The position numbers were made by a program, and so were the translations under genes. Positions 41,601 through 52,390 of a stretch of DNA of 64,000 nt are shown here, one piece after another. Where the stretch lies: positions 71,691,619 through 71,755,618 of the forward strand of contig CM077648.1 in NCBI GenBank assembly GCA_039707465.1, in the 5' to 3' direction. The DNA is from Rhabdophis nuchalis. Taxonomy: Eukaryota > Chordata > Lepidosauria > Squamata > Natricidae. The first letter of the stretch is position 1. Each line of letters opens with the position of its first letter. The notes under the pieces were generated by a model. It was not told the DNA's origin, searched no databases, and was given only the letters and a program-made list of their open reading frames with translations.

Positions 41601-42386
41601 TCGCAAGGGTACCATATCGACTGGTGGCCATATTCCCAGATACTCTCAAGGTACAAAAAAGATCAGAAGACTGAAGGTATATATCCCTATAAACAAGAAC
41701 TGGACAAGGTTCTTTTTGGAACAGAGAAAGGGATGCTCTCCAAGTGTTACGGACATCTATTGTTATTAGACGTAGGGGAAGAAGTGGTCAAAGACTGCAT
41801 GATTGCCTGGGGACGGAATATAGGACGCACATTGGACTTTCAAAATTGGGAAGAAATTTGGTTTAAAAATATGAAATTGACTATGGCAGCCTCGTATAAG
41901 GAAAATACATATAAAATGATATATCGGTGGCATCTACCCCCGGCAAGACTTGCCAGAATGTTCCCTGGGACCATGCCTAATTGCTGGAAATGTGGTCACA
42001 GAGAAGGGACCTATTTCCATCAGTGGTGAACCTGCCCAATGGCGATTAAATACTGGAAAAAAATCAGGCAGTGGTTAATAGAAATCACCCAACATCAATT
42101 AGATTTGAAACCTGAAACCTTCCTGTTAGGACTCAAACCTCCAGATATCAACATGGAGATATGGTTTTTGGTGTTGCACATAATTATTGCGGCAAGATTG
42201 GCATTTGCCCAGGAATGGAAGAGTGATCAAATACCAATGGATAGGGCAGTAATAAATAAAATTAATGAATGCGCAGAATCGGATAGATTAACAAAATTAA
42301 TTAAAGGGAAAAAGGACTCAGAATTCTACAACTCGTGGAAGAGGTGGTATAATTGGGTACGGGTACGACCGAATAATAATAACTGA
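38653..42386 (+). pseudogene. L1-C ORF2 (endonuclease / reverse transcriptase), damaged
   Basis: The endonuclease begins MGECICLLSVNINGLNGPSK with LQETHI. Compared with L1-A, a 20-bp deletion at about 38965 shifts the frame, and a TAA after LKEI lies at 39121. From before 39258 the frame is open for over 900 codons: RT motifs GKTPGTDGLP, NYRPISLLN, DAQKAFDRVSWDFM, GTRQGCPLSPLLF and the catalytic YADD (about 40735). The C-terminal Cys cluster is cut by a TGA at 42027-42029 where L1-A has Trp; the frame resumes to 42386. Three lesions in an otherwise clean 3.7-kb gene. Confidence 0.92.
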
Positions 42387-42668
42387 AGCAATAATATATG
42401 TTTAAATCAGATATTGGTAAATAATATTAATCAGAAATTAAAGGACGAATAAGAATTGATGAAGTAGGTACGTTGACTAGATGGGCTGTATATAGTGTAA
42501 ATGTTGGTGTTAAATATTAGGCCTATTATTATGACGGTAATGTTAAGTTTGGTTATTTAAATGTTATGCCTTCTCGCGCTGTGACGGCAATAGGTTTAAA
42601 ATTATGTTTGTATGATTTTATTTTTTTATAAGAATAAATAAAAATTTATAGGGAAAAAAAAAAGTAAC

Positions 42669-42699
42669 GTTTCGACAAGATCTCACTTGTCATCATCAG
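42669..42699 (-). ncRNA. Hammerhead-like core, PLE-C left arm
   Basis: Minus strand: CTGATGA, T, helix II GACAAG/CTTGTC with TGAGAT loop, GAAAC. 31 nt. Confidence 0.6.
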
Positions 42700-42749
42700 G
42701 CAGGCTTGTGTCTGTGACTTGTCATCATCAGGCAGGCTTGTGTTGGCTT

Positions 42750-43046
42750 CGCCAAACAACAGTAACGCAGCTCACCAGCTCTAATCCCTCTGCAACTCAG
42801 ACTAACACAAGCACAACCAGGCCCCCACCCAAACAGAAAACGCCCCCATCCAATCAGAGCACAGCCAAACTCCCATCCAATCAGAGCACAACCAAGCCCC
42901 CTACCAATCAGAATACACCTCCACTCAATCAGAATGCAGCCAAGCTCCCACCCAATCAGCTCACACCCCCACTGGCAGTTAAAAAGAGGAACCGGCTGAG
43001 ATCTCACATTGCTCCTGGAAACACCAAGCCGGAAGCACCAGCCTGA
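42750..43046 (+). pseudogene. PLE-C C-terminal coding tail
   Basis: Asn/Gln/Pro/Thr repeats ending RSHIAPGNTKPEAPA are nearly identical to the end of PLE-B. No nuclease or reverse transcriptase part is present. Confidence 0.72.
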
Positions 43047-43073
43047 AGATGATGAATGAGACTTCATCGAAAC
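43043..43073 (+). ncRNA. Hammerhead-like core, PLE-C right arm
   Basis: CTGAAGA, T, helix II GATGAA/TTCATC with TGAGAC loop, GAAAC. 31 nt. Confidence 0.6.
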
Positions 43074-43128
43074 ATCCTGAAGATACTTCCAATTCTACGC
43101 GGGAGAAAACCCGAACAACCAAAGACCT

Positions 43129-43245
43129 ACATATATATATATATATATATATATGAAGTGGATATATTGTATATATATTGTATATATATATATATTGTAT
43201 ATATATTGTATATATATATATATTGTATATATAAACAAATATATA
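43129..43245. repeat. AT-rich simple repeat
   Basis: (AT)n with interspersed TGTATATATAT units, about 115 bp, at the end of PLE-C. Confidence 0.9.
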
Positions 43246-43298
43246 TATTTGTTTTCGTAGATTTTCACGGGTGTAGGTATGCTGGCATAGCTGGCTTC
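43246..43298 (+). mobile_element. PLE terminal segment, left of Gypsy-2
   Basis: GTTTTCGTAGATTTTCACGG and then GGTATGCTGGCATAGC match the PLE 3' edge at 32394-32430 and 47499-47530. The inverse of its inner part (GAAGCCAGCTATGCCAGCAT) lies right of Gypsy-2 at 47158-47177. Confidence 0.7.
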
Positions 43299-46200
43299 GG
43301 GGATTTCCCTTATTGCAATTAGGTCAGCAGGTGGAGTAGTCTGGACAGTAGTTTGGGCTATATTAGACACTGGAGTAGCAGGTAAAGTGAGTGGCATTAT
43401 CGGTTGTACAATGGTGAGCTTAGATACATCATATTGAGGCAATCTGGAAAGTGCATCAGCCATAAAAGTTTTCCCCCCAGGAATGTATTTGAGGTGGAAA
43501 TTGAAACGATGGAAATAATGAGACCAACGAAGTTGCCTTGGGGACAATTTCCGAGAAGAGGTAAGAGCTTCCAAATTTTTATGGTCCGTCCAGACCTCGA
43601 AAGGATGTGGGGCACCCTCAAGAAAATGTCGCCAAGTCATGAGAGCCCACCGAACAGCAAAAGCCTCCTTTTCCCAAATCGCCCAACCGCGTTCGGACGC
43701 AGTGAGTTTCCGAGATGTGTAAGCACAGGGTTGTAATTGGCCATGTTGATTGAGTTGTAACAGGACTGCGCCTACCGCGACATCACTAGCATCCGCCTGA
43801 ATCACAAATGGGGAATTCACATCTGGGTGTTTAAGAACAGGCTCAGCCGCAAACAACCGTTTAAGCTTTTCGAAAGCGGCCTGACATTCCATCGTCCATT
43901 TGAGAGGGGTTCCAGGACGAGATTTGCCTTCGCCTTTTGTTTTCAGAAGGTTTGTAATGGGCAAGGCAATATCAGCGAATGACGGAATAAATTGGCGGTA
44001 AAAATTCGCAAATCCTAAAAAACTTTGCAATTGTTTACGGGTACGGGGAGGGGCCCACTCCGTCACTGCCTTGACTTTAGCAGGATCCATTTCAATTCCC
44101 TCAGAGGAGATACGGTAACCCAAATAGTCAATTCTTTCCTGGTGAAACTCACACTTAGAGAGTTTGGCATAAAGTTCAGCGGAACGCAACTTATTTAATA
44201 CGGAGCGCACTAGCTTAACGTGCTCGTCGTGGGTTTGCGAGTAGACGACGATGTCATCAATGTAAACAATTACTCCCTTGTAAAGGTGCTCATGGAGAAC
44301 CTCATTGATCAGTTGCATAAACACTGAAGGGGCACCTTGAAGACCGAAAGGGAGGACTTTGAACTGGAAACATCCGAGTGGACAGTTAAAAGCTGTCTTC
44401 CATTCGTCCCCCTCTTTGATCCTGACCCTGTAATATGCTTCACGTAAGTCCAGCTTCGTAAAAATCTTACCGGTAGCCAGGTGAGCAAGCATGTCCTTCA
44501 TGAGCGGAAGGGGGTAAATATTGTGTTCACAAATGGTGTTGAGATATGAATAGTCCTGTATTAATCTTAGAGTGCCATCTTTCTTTTCTCTAAACATAAC
44601 TGGTGCAGCTACACGGGGCCTAGCTGGTTCAATGAAACCCCTTTGAAGGTTTTTATCGATGAATTTACGTAATTCCTCCATCTCCCGTGGGGTCATTGAA
44701 TACATACGAGGTTTGGGTAATTGAACCCCAGGAAGAAAATCAATTGAACAGTCAGTAGCCCTATGAGGAGGAAGGGAATCACAAGATCTTTCACTGAAAG
44801 CATCCTTTAGGTCCCAATATTCTTTGGGAATTTTCTCCTCACCTGGTATGACCTCGGGTGATGGGAAATCCAATAAATGCGCAGCAGATTCAATATGGGG
44901 GGGTGGCTGATGGCGCGGGGGTTGATCAGTTTCTGATGGAAGAGAGGTATCTTCCGGGAGGGATAAAGGAATGCGTACCCAACCTTCCTTCCAGTTTATC
45001 AGAGGATTCCATTTTCGAAGCCAATTGACCCCCAAAATTACAGCATTATCGGCAATGGCAGTTACAATAAAGTTGATGGTCTCAGTATGGCCTGTGCCTA
45101 TAGAAACATGAATTGGTTCGGTGATAAAAGATGCTGGGGTTCCCCCAGCTACAGAACCATCCATTTGGCAAAAGGCTATGGGAGTTTTCAGGGTCTTAAG
45201 GTGAAAACCCATCGAAGACACGATGTCTTGGCTTATGAGACATTTTGAACACCCAGAATCAATGAGAGCCTGCACATCGCATGTACGACCAGTAGATGGA
45301 GCTAAAAGCTTTAAATTAATATAAAGGGGCCCGGAGCGATGACTCACCAGATTGTCGTCAGAAGAGTCTGAAGACGCCTCCCAATCGTCAGGGCCAGCGG
45401 CGGGCTGGTCAGCAGAGAGGTTGATGGGCTCCACCCCACTCATAGCCGGTTTGGCGCGCACAGTTGGCGTTCTAGGTTGTTTCCGGTCCAAGAAAGAAAG
45501 TGGGCGTGGAGGTGGTTTTGATCGGCATTTGTCTGCCCAGTGCCCCTCCTTCCCACAGCGATAACAGCTGCCTGAACGAGGCTGGGTTGTTCTCCCCTCC
45601 CCCTTTTGCATGCGTTTCTCCCTCGCAGGGGGGTGAGATTTGGGGCTATCTTCCTGTGCTTTTTTCTCCAAGCGGACCGGATCCTGCAAGTGGGCATGAT
45701 CCAATTCGACATCCGAAGCTAGATCTATCCAGTCATTCAAAGTCTCGGGGCGAAATCTGTTCACACATGTTTGATAAATATCTTTATTCAGCCCTTCAAT
45801 ATAAATGTCCATTAGGGCTTGTTCACTATAACCAACCATAAACACTGATAGCTCCTGAAAAATCTGCGTGTAAGCCTGAATAGACATGTCCCCCTGCTGC
45901 AAACTTTTTAGTTTCATTTTTGCTTTCCTCTCAACACGGGGGTCTTCAAAACGCCTTCTAAGAGCATTCATGAAACGATCGAAATCGCGTAGTGCTGGTG
46001 AACGACAATTATGTAATGAAACTAGCCAATTAGAAGCTTGATCTTCTAGGGTCATAGATACAATTCTGATTTTGATTTCATCGTCCAAATCAGCTGCGTA
46101 AAACTGCATGTAATTATCAACGTGAATAAGAAAAAACGCCAGTTTGTCGGCACTTCCGTTGTATTTCACACCCAAAGGAGGCAGTTTTGCAAGTCGGCGG

Positions 46201-46733
46201 GGGTTAATGGGGTTGGCTTCCCTTCCAGCCTGAGGGGTGGGGGAGGGAGTTGCTCTCCTGCTTTGCCTGGCAGAAGCTGCCTCTCTTCGCAATTCCCTGC
46301 CGGCCTGAGGAGGGGGGGATGGTGTTGAAACCCTGCTTCGTCTGCCCGGAGCTGCCTGTGAACCTCTTGGCTGTGGGCGATCCGCCTCCCTCTCCCAGAT
46401 TTTTTCCAGGGCTAAATTTTTCTCATCTGCCTGGCGGAGTAGGTCCTGAGCCATCTCCCTTAGTTCCCGTTCTTCTCTTAGGAGCTCCGGAATGACTTTC
46501 TTTGGGGAAATTCGACGCCTGGAGACGTTTACCCCACTCATTCCAACCCCTTCAGACCAACGTTTAGGTTTGACTGATTCTTCAGCAGGCAGATTTAGAT
46601 CTAGGCCAGCCAAACCTTCCATCACTGACCTGATCCCTTCAGATTGAGCAGGAGGATGCGATGCTTCAGCTCCCAAAATGGTTTCAGGCAGGACCTCCAC
46701 CAACGGAGGCTCCTCTTGTGAAGGGTCCGTCAT
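43299..46733 (-). CDS. Gypsy-2 Gag-Pol polyprotein, truncated after RNase H
   Basis: It starts ATG at 46733 (MTDPSQEEPPLVEVLPETIL). Order: Gag with capsid-like region (NWLVSLHNCRSP), zinc knuckle CYRCGKEGHWADKC, protease LIDSGCSKCLIS, RT with KLDLREAYYR and catalytic YIDDIVVYS, RNase H with QADASDVAVGAVLLQ and WTDHKNLEAL, then the linker to integrase. About 1,140 codons are open, with gag and pol in one frame. The frame then runs by chance through PLE and AT-repeat sequence to a stop at 43095; that tail is not part of the protein. It cannot integrate without integrase. Compared with Gypsy-1 it shows no frameshift in the T-run at the RT start. Confidence 0.9.
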
Positions 46734-46770
46734 CAGGGCAGGTTTTTGGTTTTGTTGATTCTCAGCTTAA

Positions 46771-47135
46771 TGTCAGGCCTGTTTCTTCGTTGACTCAGGA
46801 AAGATCACACTTAGACATTATTTTGAAATGTTAAGGCTACTTTTACTAAGTTACGAGAGCGTACAGACCAAGTAAAGCTGAGAATGAATAGTTTAGGCGC
46901 GAACAGAAAGTATTAAGCTTAAGCCCATCCCAATCCCCAAACCCCCCCTGTGCATTGTCCAATATGCAGCCATCTCCAACATCAGGTGGGCAGGTCTTCA
47001 CCATCCTGGAATGCAGGTCCGTTAGCAGGAGATAACACGAAACATCAACATTGTCCACCAGCAGAACACATTCACCCCAAACCCCCCACCCTCCCCGTTT
47101 CCATGGCAGCGAAGCCAGAAATAGCGAGACTGACA
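46771..47135 (-). repeat. Gypsy-2 5' LTR
   Basis: 365 bp, TGTCAG to CTGACA on the minus strand. It shares blocks with the Gypsy-1 LTRs (TTCGCTGCCATGGAAAC or a variant near its start), with clear divergence, so Gypsy-2 is a related subfamily. Confidence 0.87.
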
Positions 47136-47189
47136 CTTATACACGGGAAAATCCCCGAAGCCAGCTATGCCAGCATATATATATACATG

Positions 47190-47192
<3 letters not shown>
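47136..47192 (-). mobile_element. PLE terminal segment, right of Gypsy-2
   Basis: ACACGGGAAAATCCCCGAAG and GAAGCCAGCTATGCCAGCAT are the inverse of the left-flank PLE edge (43275-43298). Confidence 0.65.

Positions 47193-47234
<42 letters not shown>
47193..47234. repeat. (GC)(AC)n microsatellite
   Basis: GCGCGC followed by about 20 AC units. Confidence 0.95.
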
Positions 47235-47236
<2 letters not shown>

Positions 47237-47492
47237 TTGATAATATGAGATTTTATACAAATTGTGAAGACTATGGAGAGGATGCTCAAAAGCTTTGTTA
47301 TAAAAGATAAACAATTCTATATAGAATAGAATATAAAGATGTACTACTATTGGATGGTTTTTGGATCAGGTAACGAAATGCCATAATATAAATTTATTTT
47401 AAATTTAGAATACCTTACATAAAAGGACGTAATAATAGCTATAGTCAAATTAATGTTTAATAATCATAATAATTATATACATATATATTAGA
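47235..47492 (+). mobile_element. L1-type 3' UTR-like fragment
   Basis: It resembles 48281-48400 (AATTGTGAAGACTATGGAGA versus AAGTGAAGACTATTGTGAGG) and, at its end, 30180-30265. It is non-coding. Family assignment is by these internal matches only. Confidence 0.45.
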
Positions 47493-47584
47493 TTTTTGTT
47501 TTCATAGATTTTCATGGGTGTAGGTATGCTGGTCTTGTTGTATTCGGGTCTTTTCCCGTGTAAGATTGAGATTATCTTGGCAAC

Positions 47585-47615
47585 GTTTCGGCAAGGTCTC
47601 ACTCGCCATCTTCAG
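47585..47615 (-). ncRNA. Hammerhead-like core in PLE-D
   Basis: Minus strand: CTGAAGA, T, helix II GGCGAG/CTTGCC (one G-U pair) with TGAGAC loop, GAAAC. It overlaps the last codons and the TGA stop of the PLE frame. Confidence 0.62.
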
Positions 47616-48277
47616 GCTGGCGTCTGTGGCTTTAGAGCTGCTGTCTTTCTATAAATCTTGATGGGGGGATGGAGTGCTGGCTTTGTTGCTGTGAGTGGGT
47701 TGATTGGCTGTGTAGCTGTATCCTGATTGGTAGATTGGTGCTGATTGGTGCTATCTGTGTGTTTGTTGTTTTTTGGTATTGTAACCGCCTGGATGGTGGG
47801 TGGGGCTTGTCTGTTGGCCAGTGCTGGTTTCCAGATGTCTGGTAGGCGGGAGGTAATGTCGTGTTTGTTCATGTTATGGGGTTGTTTCTCTATTTCGATG
47901 GCTTCCCTGATTATTCTCATGTTCAGCTGTTCAGTTTTGGAGATTAATTTGGTTCCTTCAAAATCAATTTCATGTCCTGTAGCTTTAAAGTGCTGGTAGA
48001 GGGATGAAGTTGTATGTTGTTTTCTTACTGCATTCTTATGTTCTGCGATGCGTGCATTTATTCTCCTATTAGTTTGTCCTATGTAAATTGCAGGGCACAT
48101 TTTGCATGGTATTTCATAGATTCCTTGGTTTTCTAGCCGGATCTGATCTTTGGGGTTTCTTAGGATGTTGACTATTTTTTTGGTCAGTGTTGAAGGCTGT
48201 CCTGATATTGTGCTTGTCGAGAATTTTGCTGATTTTATTTGTGGTGCCCTTGATGTAAGGGAGAAGGGTGATGCCAT
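47612..48277 (-). pseudogene. PLE-D GIY-YIG endonuclease domain
   Basis: A 221-codon frame. GIYEIPCKMCPAIYIGQTNR holds the GIY and YIG motifs, ARIAEHKNAV the Arg and His, TGHEIDFEG the acidic part, and SRLPDIWKPALA precedes a Thr/Pro/Asn-rich tail. The first about 40 residues are out of frame relative to PLE-A (the PLE sequence NILRNPKDQIRLENQ is reached after a frameshift near 48185), so the N-terminus is not genuine. Reverse transcriptase is missing. Confidence 0.83.
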
Positions 48278-48280
48278 TGT

Positions 48281-48460
48281 ATATTAGATTGATGATATAA
48301 TGTAAATTGCAAGTGAAGACTATTGTGAGGAAGCACAAAAGTTTTGTAATCAATCGACACACTGTAAGTAAATAATTGGAGGAGGGTTTTTATACTCTAT
48401 GTGTGTTTATGTTTGTTTGTTTTATGTTTGTTTAAAAATAAAAACTTTTTATATAAAAAA
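48281..48460 (+). mobile_element. L1-type 3' end with A-tail
   Basis: It ends AAATAAAAACTTTTTATATA plus an A run at about 48453-48460. The internal block resembles 47235-47330. It is a 5'-truncated LINE-1-like tail. Confidence 0.5.
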
Positions 48461-49375
48461 AATTCCAGATGGGACTTACAGGTCAGAACCCAAACCTTTT
48501 CAGCCCACCAGCACCAGTGCCACCTCACCTTGTCACAACAGTGCCATTACGTTGCTCTGGCCAACGTGGGCTGTGCTACTCCTTGCACCACTCTCTATGG
48601 TGGAGATTTTCAGCCCCACCACGAGTTGCCTGGCTACTCCCCAAAAGAGGTTCCTGGAGCATCAGATCAGGCACTTTGTTTTGGGCTTTCTAGATGGAGA
48701 TCACGCAGAACCCAAGAGCTGGGCTGGGCCCAAAAGGCAGCTGAGCCTCGTCGTGTTCACACCCACCCACAGCCCTTCGGCTGAGCTCAGCAGGCCAAAT
48801 AAATTGCTTCTGCCCTGGGGGCTGTAGTTTGTGGCCAGGGATTCTAGGCGAGCGTGGGCAGCAAGTGTAGAGTTTCATGGGGGGAACGCATGCAATGACC
48901 ATGAGGATGACTCACACTATGTAAAACAGCAACTTACTTACCTAAAACTTACCTAAAAGTAGGGAGTGGGGAAGGGTTGGAAGTGAGGAAGCCAGAGAGC
49001 AGCTGGGCTGGGGGTGCCACATGGTCTAGGGCCTAGGTGAGCTGTGATGGCTGGGGAGCCAGGAAAGCAGGTGAGGGAACCAGAGAGCAGCTGGGCTGCA
49101 GCTGCCATGTGATTGACAGCTTAGGGAGCTGTGAAGGCTGGTGAGCAAGGCAAGCAAGTGGCCAAAGCAGATAAGAAAAGAAGTGGCTATAAGAGGTGGG
49201 ATGGGCAGGGCAGGGTGAGCAGATGGGGGTGGGGTGGGACCAGCCAGTGGTGGGATTTGCCAGTTTGGCAAACTGCACAGAATCTTAACAACAGGTTCAC
49301 TCAAACCAGTCCGAACTGGTTGAATCCCGCCCCCTGCACCTATTCTCTAATAAAACCATGTGTGTAGATCAAGAA
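48461..49375. other. Unassigned; one repeat fragment
   Basis: No gene was recognised. Chance frames at 48399-48827 do not resemble a protein family. A segment at about 49250-49320 (AACAGGTTCACTCAAACCAG; GGTTGAATCCCGCC) resembles one end of the hAT MITE at 63639-63892. Confidence 0.4.
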
Positions 49376-50640
49376 GTTTTATTAATTTTGATTTTATTAT
49401 TAAATTTATACCCCGCCCTTCTCCAAACGGACCCAGGGTGGTGCACAGGCATATTAAAATACATACAAAACCATATAACAAATTTAAAAAACTTATTAAT
49501 GAAAATCCTGCGCTAAAACCAAATTAAAATCCCCAAAATTTAAAACTATCTACAAGTCATTATGGAGGTTACGCTAGGCCGGCTAGATGGAACAGATGTG
49601 TCTTTAAGCACTTGCGGAAGAGGTGGAGGTCGGAGATGGTGCGAAGTTCGAGGGCTAAGTCGTTCCAAAGGGCTGGGCCCGCCACAGAGAAGGCTCTTCC
49701 CCTGGGTGTCGCCAGTCGGCATTGTCCGGCCGACGGCACCCTGAGAAGGCCCTCTCTGTGGGAGCGTATCGGTCTTAGGGATGTATGGGGCAGGAGACGG
49801 TCTCGCATGTAACTAGGTCCCGAGCCATGGAGCGCTTTGAAGATGGTCGTCAAAACCTTGAAGCGCACCCGAAAGACCACAGGAAGCCAGTGCAGCTCGC
49901 GCAGGATCGGTGTTATATGGGAGTGTCTAGGCGCTCCCGTAATCACCCACGCAGCCGCATTCTGGACTAACTGCAGCTTTCGAGTGCACCTCAAGGGAAG
50001 CCCCATGTAGAGAGCATTACAGTAGTCGAGTCGAGACGTCACGAGAGCTTGAGTGACTGTGCGCAGGGCATCCCGGTCCAGTAAGGGGTGCAATTGGCGC
50101 ATCAGGCGTACCTGATGGAACACTCCCCTGGCCATGGCCGCCACATGGTCCTCCATGGACAGCCGGGAATCCAGGAGGACACCCAAATTGCGCGCCCTCT
50201 CCACGGGGGCCGGTGTTTCGCCCCCAATGGCCAGAGTTGGAGTAATCTGGCTGAACCGGGGTGCCGGAAGCCACAGCCACTCAGTCTTGGACGGGTTGAG
50301 CCTGAGTTTGTTACTACCCATCCAGATCCGTACGGCCTCCAAACACCGGGACATCACCTCGGCGGCACAGTTGGGGTGGTTTGGGGTGGATATGTACAGC
50401 TGAGTATCATCAGCGTACAGATGATATCCCACCCCAAAACCATGGATGATCTCGCCCAGTGGCTTCATATATGTGTTGAATAGTAGGAGCGAGAGGACCG
50501 ACCCCTGAGGAACCCCACATACGAGGGGTCTCGAGGCCGACCTCTGCCCCCCTGCCAACACATATTGCGGTGCCTCCCAGCCCCAACCTCCCCAGTCGGC
50601 GCAATAGAATACCATGGTCGATGGTATCAAAAGCCGCTGA
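49376..50640 (-). mobile_element. L2-type LINE, 3' part (continues at 52655-53389)
   Basis: A minus-strand L2 with an (AAT/AATA)-type tail at 49376-49410, 3' UTR to 49568 and ORF2 C-terminal coding to 50640. HAL-6 insertion split it: AAAAGCCGCTGA (50629-50640) and AAAAGCCACTGA (52655-52666) are the target duplication. Confidence 0.9.
49569..50640 (-). pseudogene. L2 ORF2, C-terminal half of RT and thumb region
   Basis: It encodes VLAGGQRSASRPLVCGVPQG, SVLSLLLFNTYM, the RT catalytic YADDTQLYIS, KTEWLWLPAP, then RLDYCNALYMGLPLRCTRKL, RELHWLPVVFRVRFKV and GPALWNDLALELR. YADDTQLY is typical of L2/CR1-group RTs. The frame is open to its stop at 49569 for 353 codons. It joins the upstream half at 52655 after removing HAL-6. 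Confidence 0.87.
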
Positions 50641-51511
50641 CTTCCTTCCGGTTTCCCGGAGGCGACGGTCGAGTCTTGGGACTCGTCCGCCGTTTTGTTT
50701 CTTTTACGGCCCCCAACGGGGCAGGGAATTCCTTTTAAAGGATTCCTGCCGTACGGTCGGCTCGCTGGGATTGCCCTATCCCGACGGCGGTCGGGGGGGG
50801 TCCTTAGCCTCGACCCAGGAGTAAAAGAACATGCTGCGGGGCGCTTGGTTCCCTTCGCTGAAGGAGGACCAGAACACTTAATGCTTCGTGAGAGTGCTGA
50901 ATCGCTGGAGTCGGAGGTGAAGCTGAGACTCCTCGCTGCAGAGCGGACTGTGAGTGACTTTCTCTTTCTGCTTGCAACTTTTGCCTAACAAAGCGATGGA
51001 GGGGGGAGTTTGTGAACCCCCCCCCTTGGAACGGAAGACAAGCGGCGTTTTGAAATTGCTCCTCAGGCTTGAGGAAGCGTAGAAACCTGCATTCAAACCT
51101 TTCTGATTGTGAGTGAAAGTCTTTCCGAAATGATCGTGGATACTTAGAGTCTCAGTCTGACGAAATAGAAGAAATTTTTTCCACTTTGTTGATTCCCGGT
51201 GGCTTCCAGCTGGGCGGGGAAGATGGCGTTCCTTTGTTCTCCGGATACACACTATTTAAGGATGATTGCTGACATTCCCTTGTGAATTGTACTGCCTCTC
51301 TTTTTTTTTAACCTATGATTGTGTTTAATTGATTAATTGATCCTCTCCCTTAAGTGCCTTTTTTCTCTATTTGTCTATAAAAGTTGATTTCTCTCTGGAC
51401 TTTAATTAGGTAACAACTAAGACTTTGTTTATTGGAACTTGCTCGTCTCCTGCCTCACTAACACTTCTTCAGCTGACGCCATCTTACTGACACAGACTTA
51501 AACTTTTCACC
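50641..51511 (+). promoter_or_regulatory. HAL-6 5' UTR
   Basis: GC-rich at the start with self-complementary blocks (GGCCCCCAACGGGGC; CGACGGCGGTCGGGG), AT-rich later. The same layout is found in HAL-1, HAL-3 and HAL-5, so the 5' UTR is a conserved part of the family and probably carries the promoter. Confidence 0.6.
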
Positions 51512-52390
51512 ATGGCTTCAAAGAAGCAGACACATCAGCCTAAAATCACTTCGATGTTACCTGAAAAACCTGATACGGATGCTAGATTAACAGCAATGGA
51601 AGAAACACTTCAGACCTTGGTGAAAGAAATTAAAGAAATGAGAAAGGATCAAATCAGTTCTAAGTTAGAACTTTTGGAGGTACAGAAGAAATTAATGGAA
51701 AATACACAAAAGACTGATGAGCTGGAGGTGGGGTTAGTTGGGGCAAAGGGAGAGCTTAAAAGTATTAATAATGAAATTGGGGATTTAACTGGTCATATGT
51801 CTAGGATGGATTTTGAAAGGATGTCATATTTTTTAAGATTTCAGAATGTTCCTGAGGAGTCTGGTGAAGATTTAACTGATGTAATGTGCACAATTTTAGC
51901 AGATTATTTACACCAACCTAAGGAAGAGGTTAGGGGGGACATTGATTTGATATATAGAATAAATTCAGCATATGCCAGGATAAATGAAGTACCCAGAGAG
52001 ATACACATTAAATTTGTTAGAAGGTCAACAAGAGAGAGGATCTTGAGGGTGCAGAGAGACGGTCCCTTAGTTTATCAACAGAAAGAGGTATCTATCTTGA
52101 AGCAGGTCCCGAAGAAGATTAGAGAGATAGGAAGGAAGTATTCCTTCTTGTCTAAAAGATTATTTAAAAAGGGGGTCTGGTTCAAGTGGGTGATGCCAGA
52201 GGGAATGTTGGTATTTTGGGAAGGAGGAAGAGTAAGAATTAAAACAATTGCAGAGGCGGAAGCCTTTCTTGAAAAACATTCCTCAATCCTGGAGGATGAA
52301 AATGGGGGAGCAGAGGGTGCCACGGCCTCGCCCACTGGGGGCCAGGGAAAAGAAGATACAATTGCCAAAAGACTTAGATCTCAAAAGTGA
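51512..52390 (+). CDS. HAL-6 ORF1: L1 ORF1-like RNA-binding protein, open frame
   Basis: An uninterrupted 292-residue frame starting MASKKQTHQPKITSMLPEKP. A coiled-coil (about 25-95) is followed by an RRM-like region (SYFLRFQNVPEESGE, near 103-117) and a C-terminal domain (VPREIHIKFVRRSTRER; VWFKWVMPEGMLVFWEGGR), with a basic end KRLRSQK. No second gene follows. Its role by homology is single-strand RNA binding and chaperone activity in an L1-type RNP. Expression and partner RT are unknown. Confidence 0.83.
   Translation: MASKKQTHQPKITSMLPEKPDTDARLTAMEETLQTLVKEIKEMRKDQISSKLELLEVQKKLMENTQKTDELEVGLVGAKGELKSINNEIGDLTGHMSRMDFERMSYFLRFQNVPEESGEDLTDVMCTILADYLHQPKEEVRGDIDLIYRINSAYARINEVPREIHIKFVRRSTRERILRVQRDGPLVYQQKEVSILKQVPKKIREIGRKYSFLSKRLFKKGVWFKWVMPEGMLVFWEGGRVRIKTIAEAEAFLEKHSSILEDENGGAEGATASPTGGQGKEDTIAKRLRSQK

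Larger units (their letters stand above)
36836..42656 (+). mobile_element. L1-C: nearly full-length LINE-1
   Basis: 5' UTR (36836-37491), ORF1 (37492-38631), a 21-bp spacer, ORF2 (38653-42386, damaged), 3' UTR (42387-42646) and an A-tail. It is the same family as L1-A. I could not see a clear target duplication, because the left flank is AT repeats and the right flank is PLE sequence. Confidence 0.9.
42661..43128. mobile_element. PLE-C: rearranged Penelope-like fragment
   Basis: 42669-42699 is a minus-strand hammerhead-like core. A direct duplication of CTTGTCATCATCAGGCAGGC follows (42686 and 42719). From about 42750 the sequence turns to plus orientation with the low-complexity PLE C-terminus (42780-43046, NQSTAKLPSNQ repeats) and a 3' UTR with a second core. 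It is another fold-back. Confidence 0.78.
43299..47135 (-). mobile_element. Gypsy-2: 3'-truncated chromovirus
   Basis: Minus strand: 5' LTR (46771-47135), then an open gag-pol. The element stops after RNase H at about 43299, so integrase, chromodomain and 3' LTR are missing. No 5-bp duplication is visible. Inverted PLE edge sequences lie on both sides. Confidence 0.9.
47493..48280 (-). mobile_element. PLE-D: Penelope-like element, 3' part
   Basis: A minus-strand fragment with the 3' edge (47499-47560), a hammerhead-like core (47585-47615) and the GIY-YIG domain (47612 to about 48140). It is 5'-truncated at ITLLPYIKGTTNKISKIL, almost the same place as in PLE-A. Confidence 0.85.

Noticed and set aside
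43095..43298. C-terminal tail of the Gypsy-2 frame rich in Ile/Tyr
   Set aside because: It is translation through AT microsatellite and PLE sequence after the element ends; not part of the polyprotein.
48399..48827. 142- and 127-codon frames as a possible host gene
   Set aside because: No recognisable domain, no splice structure that I could support, and overlapping frames of similar length in the same strand.
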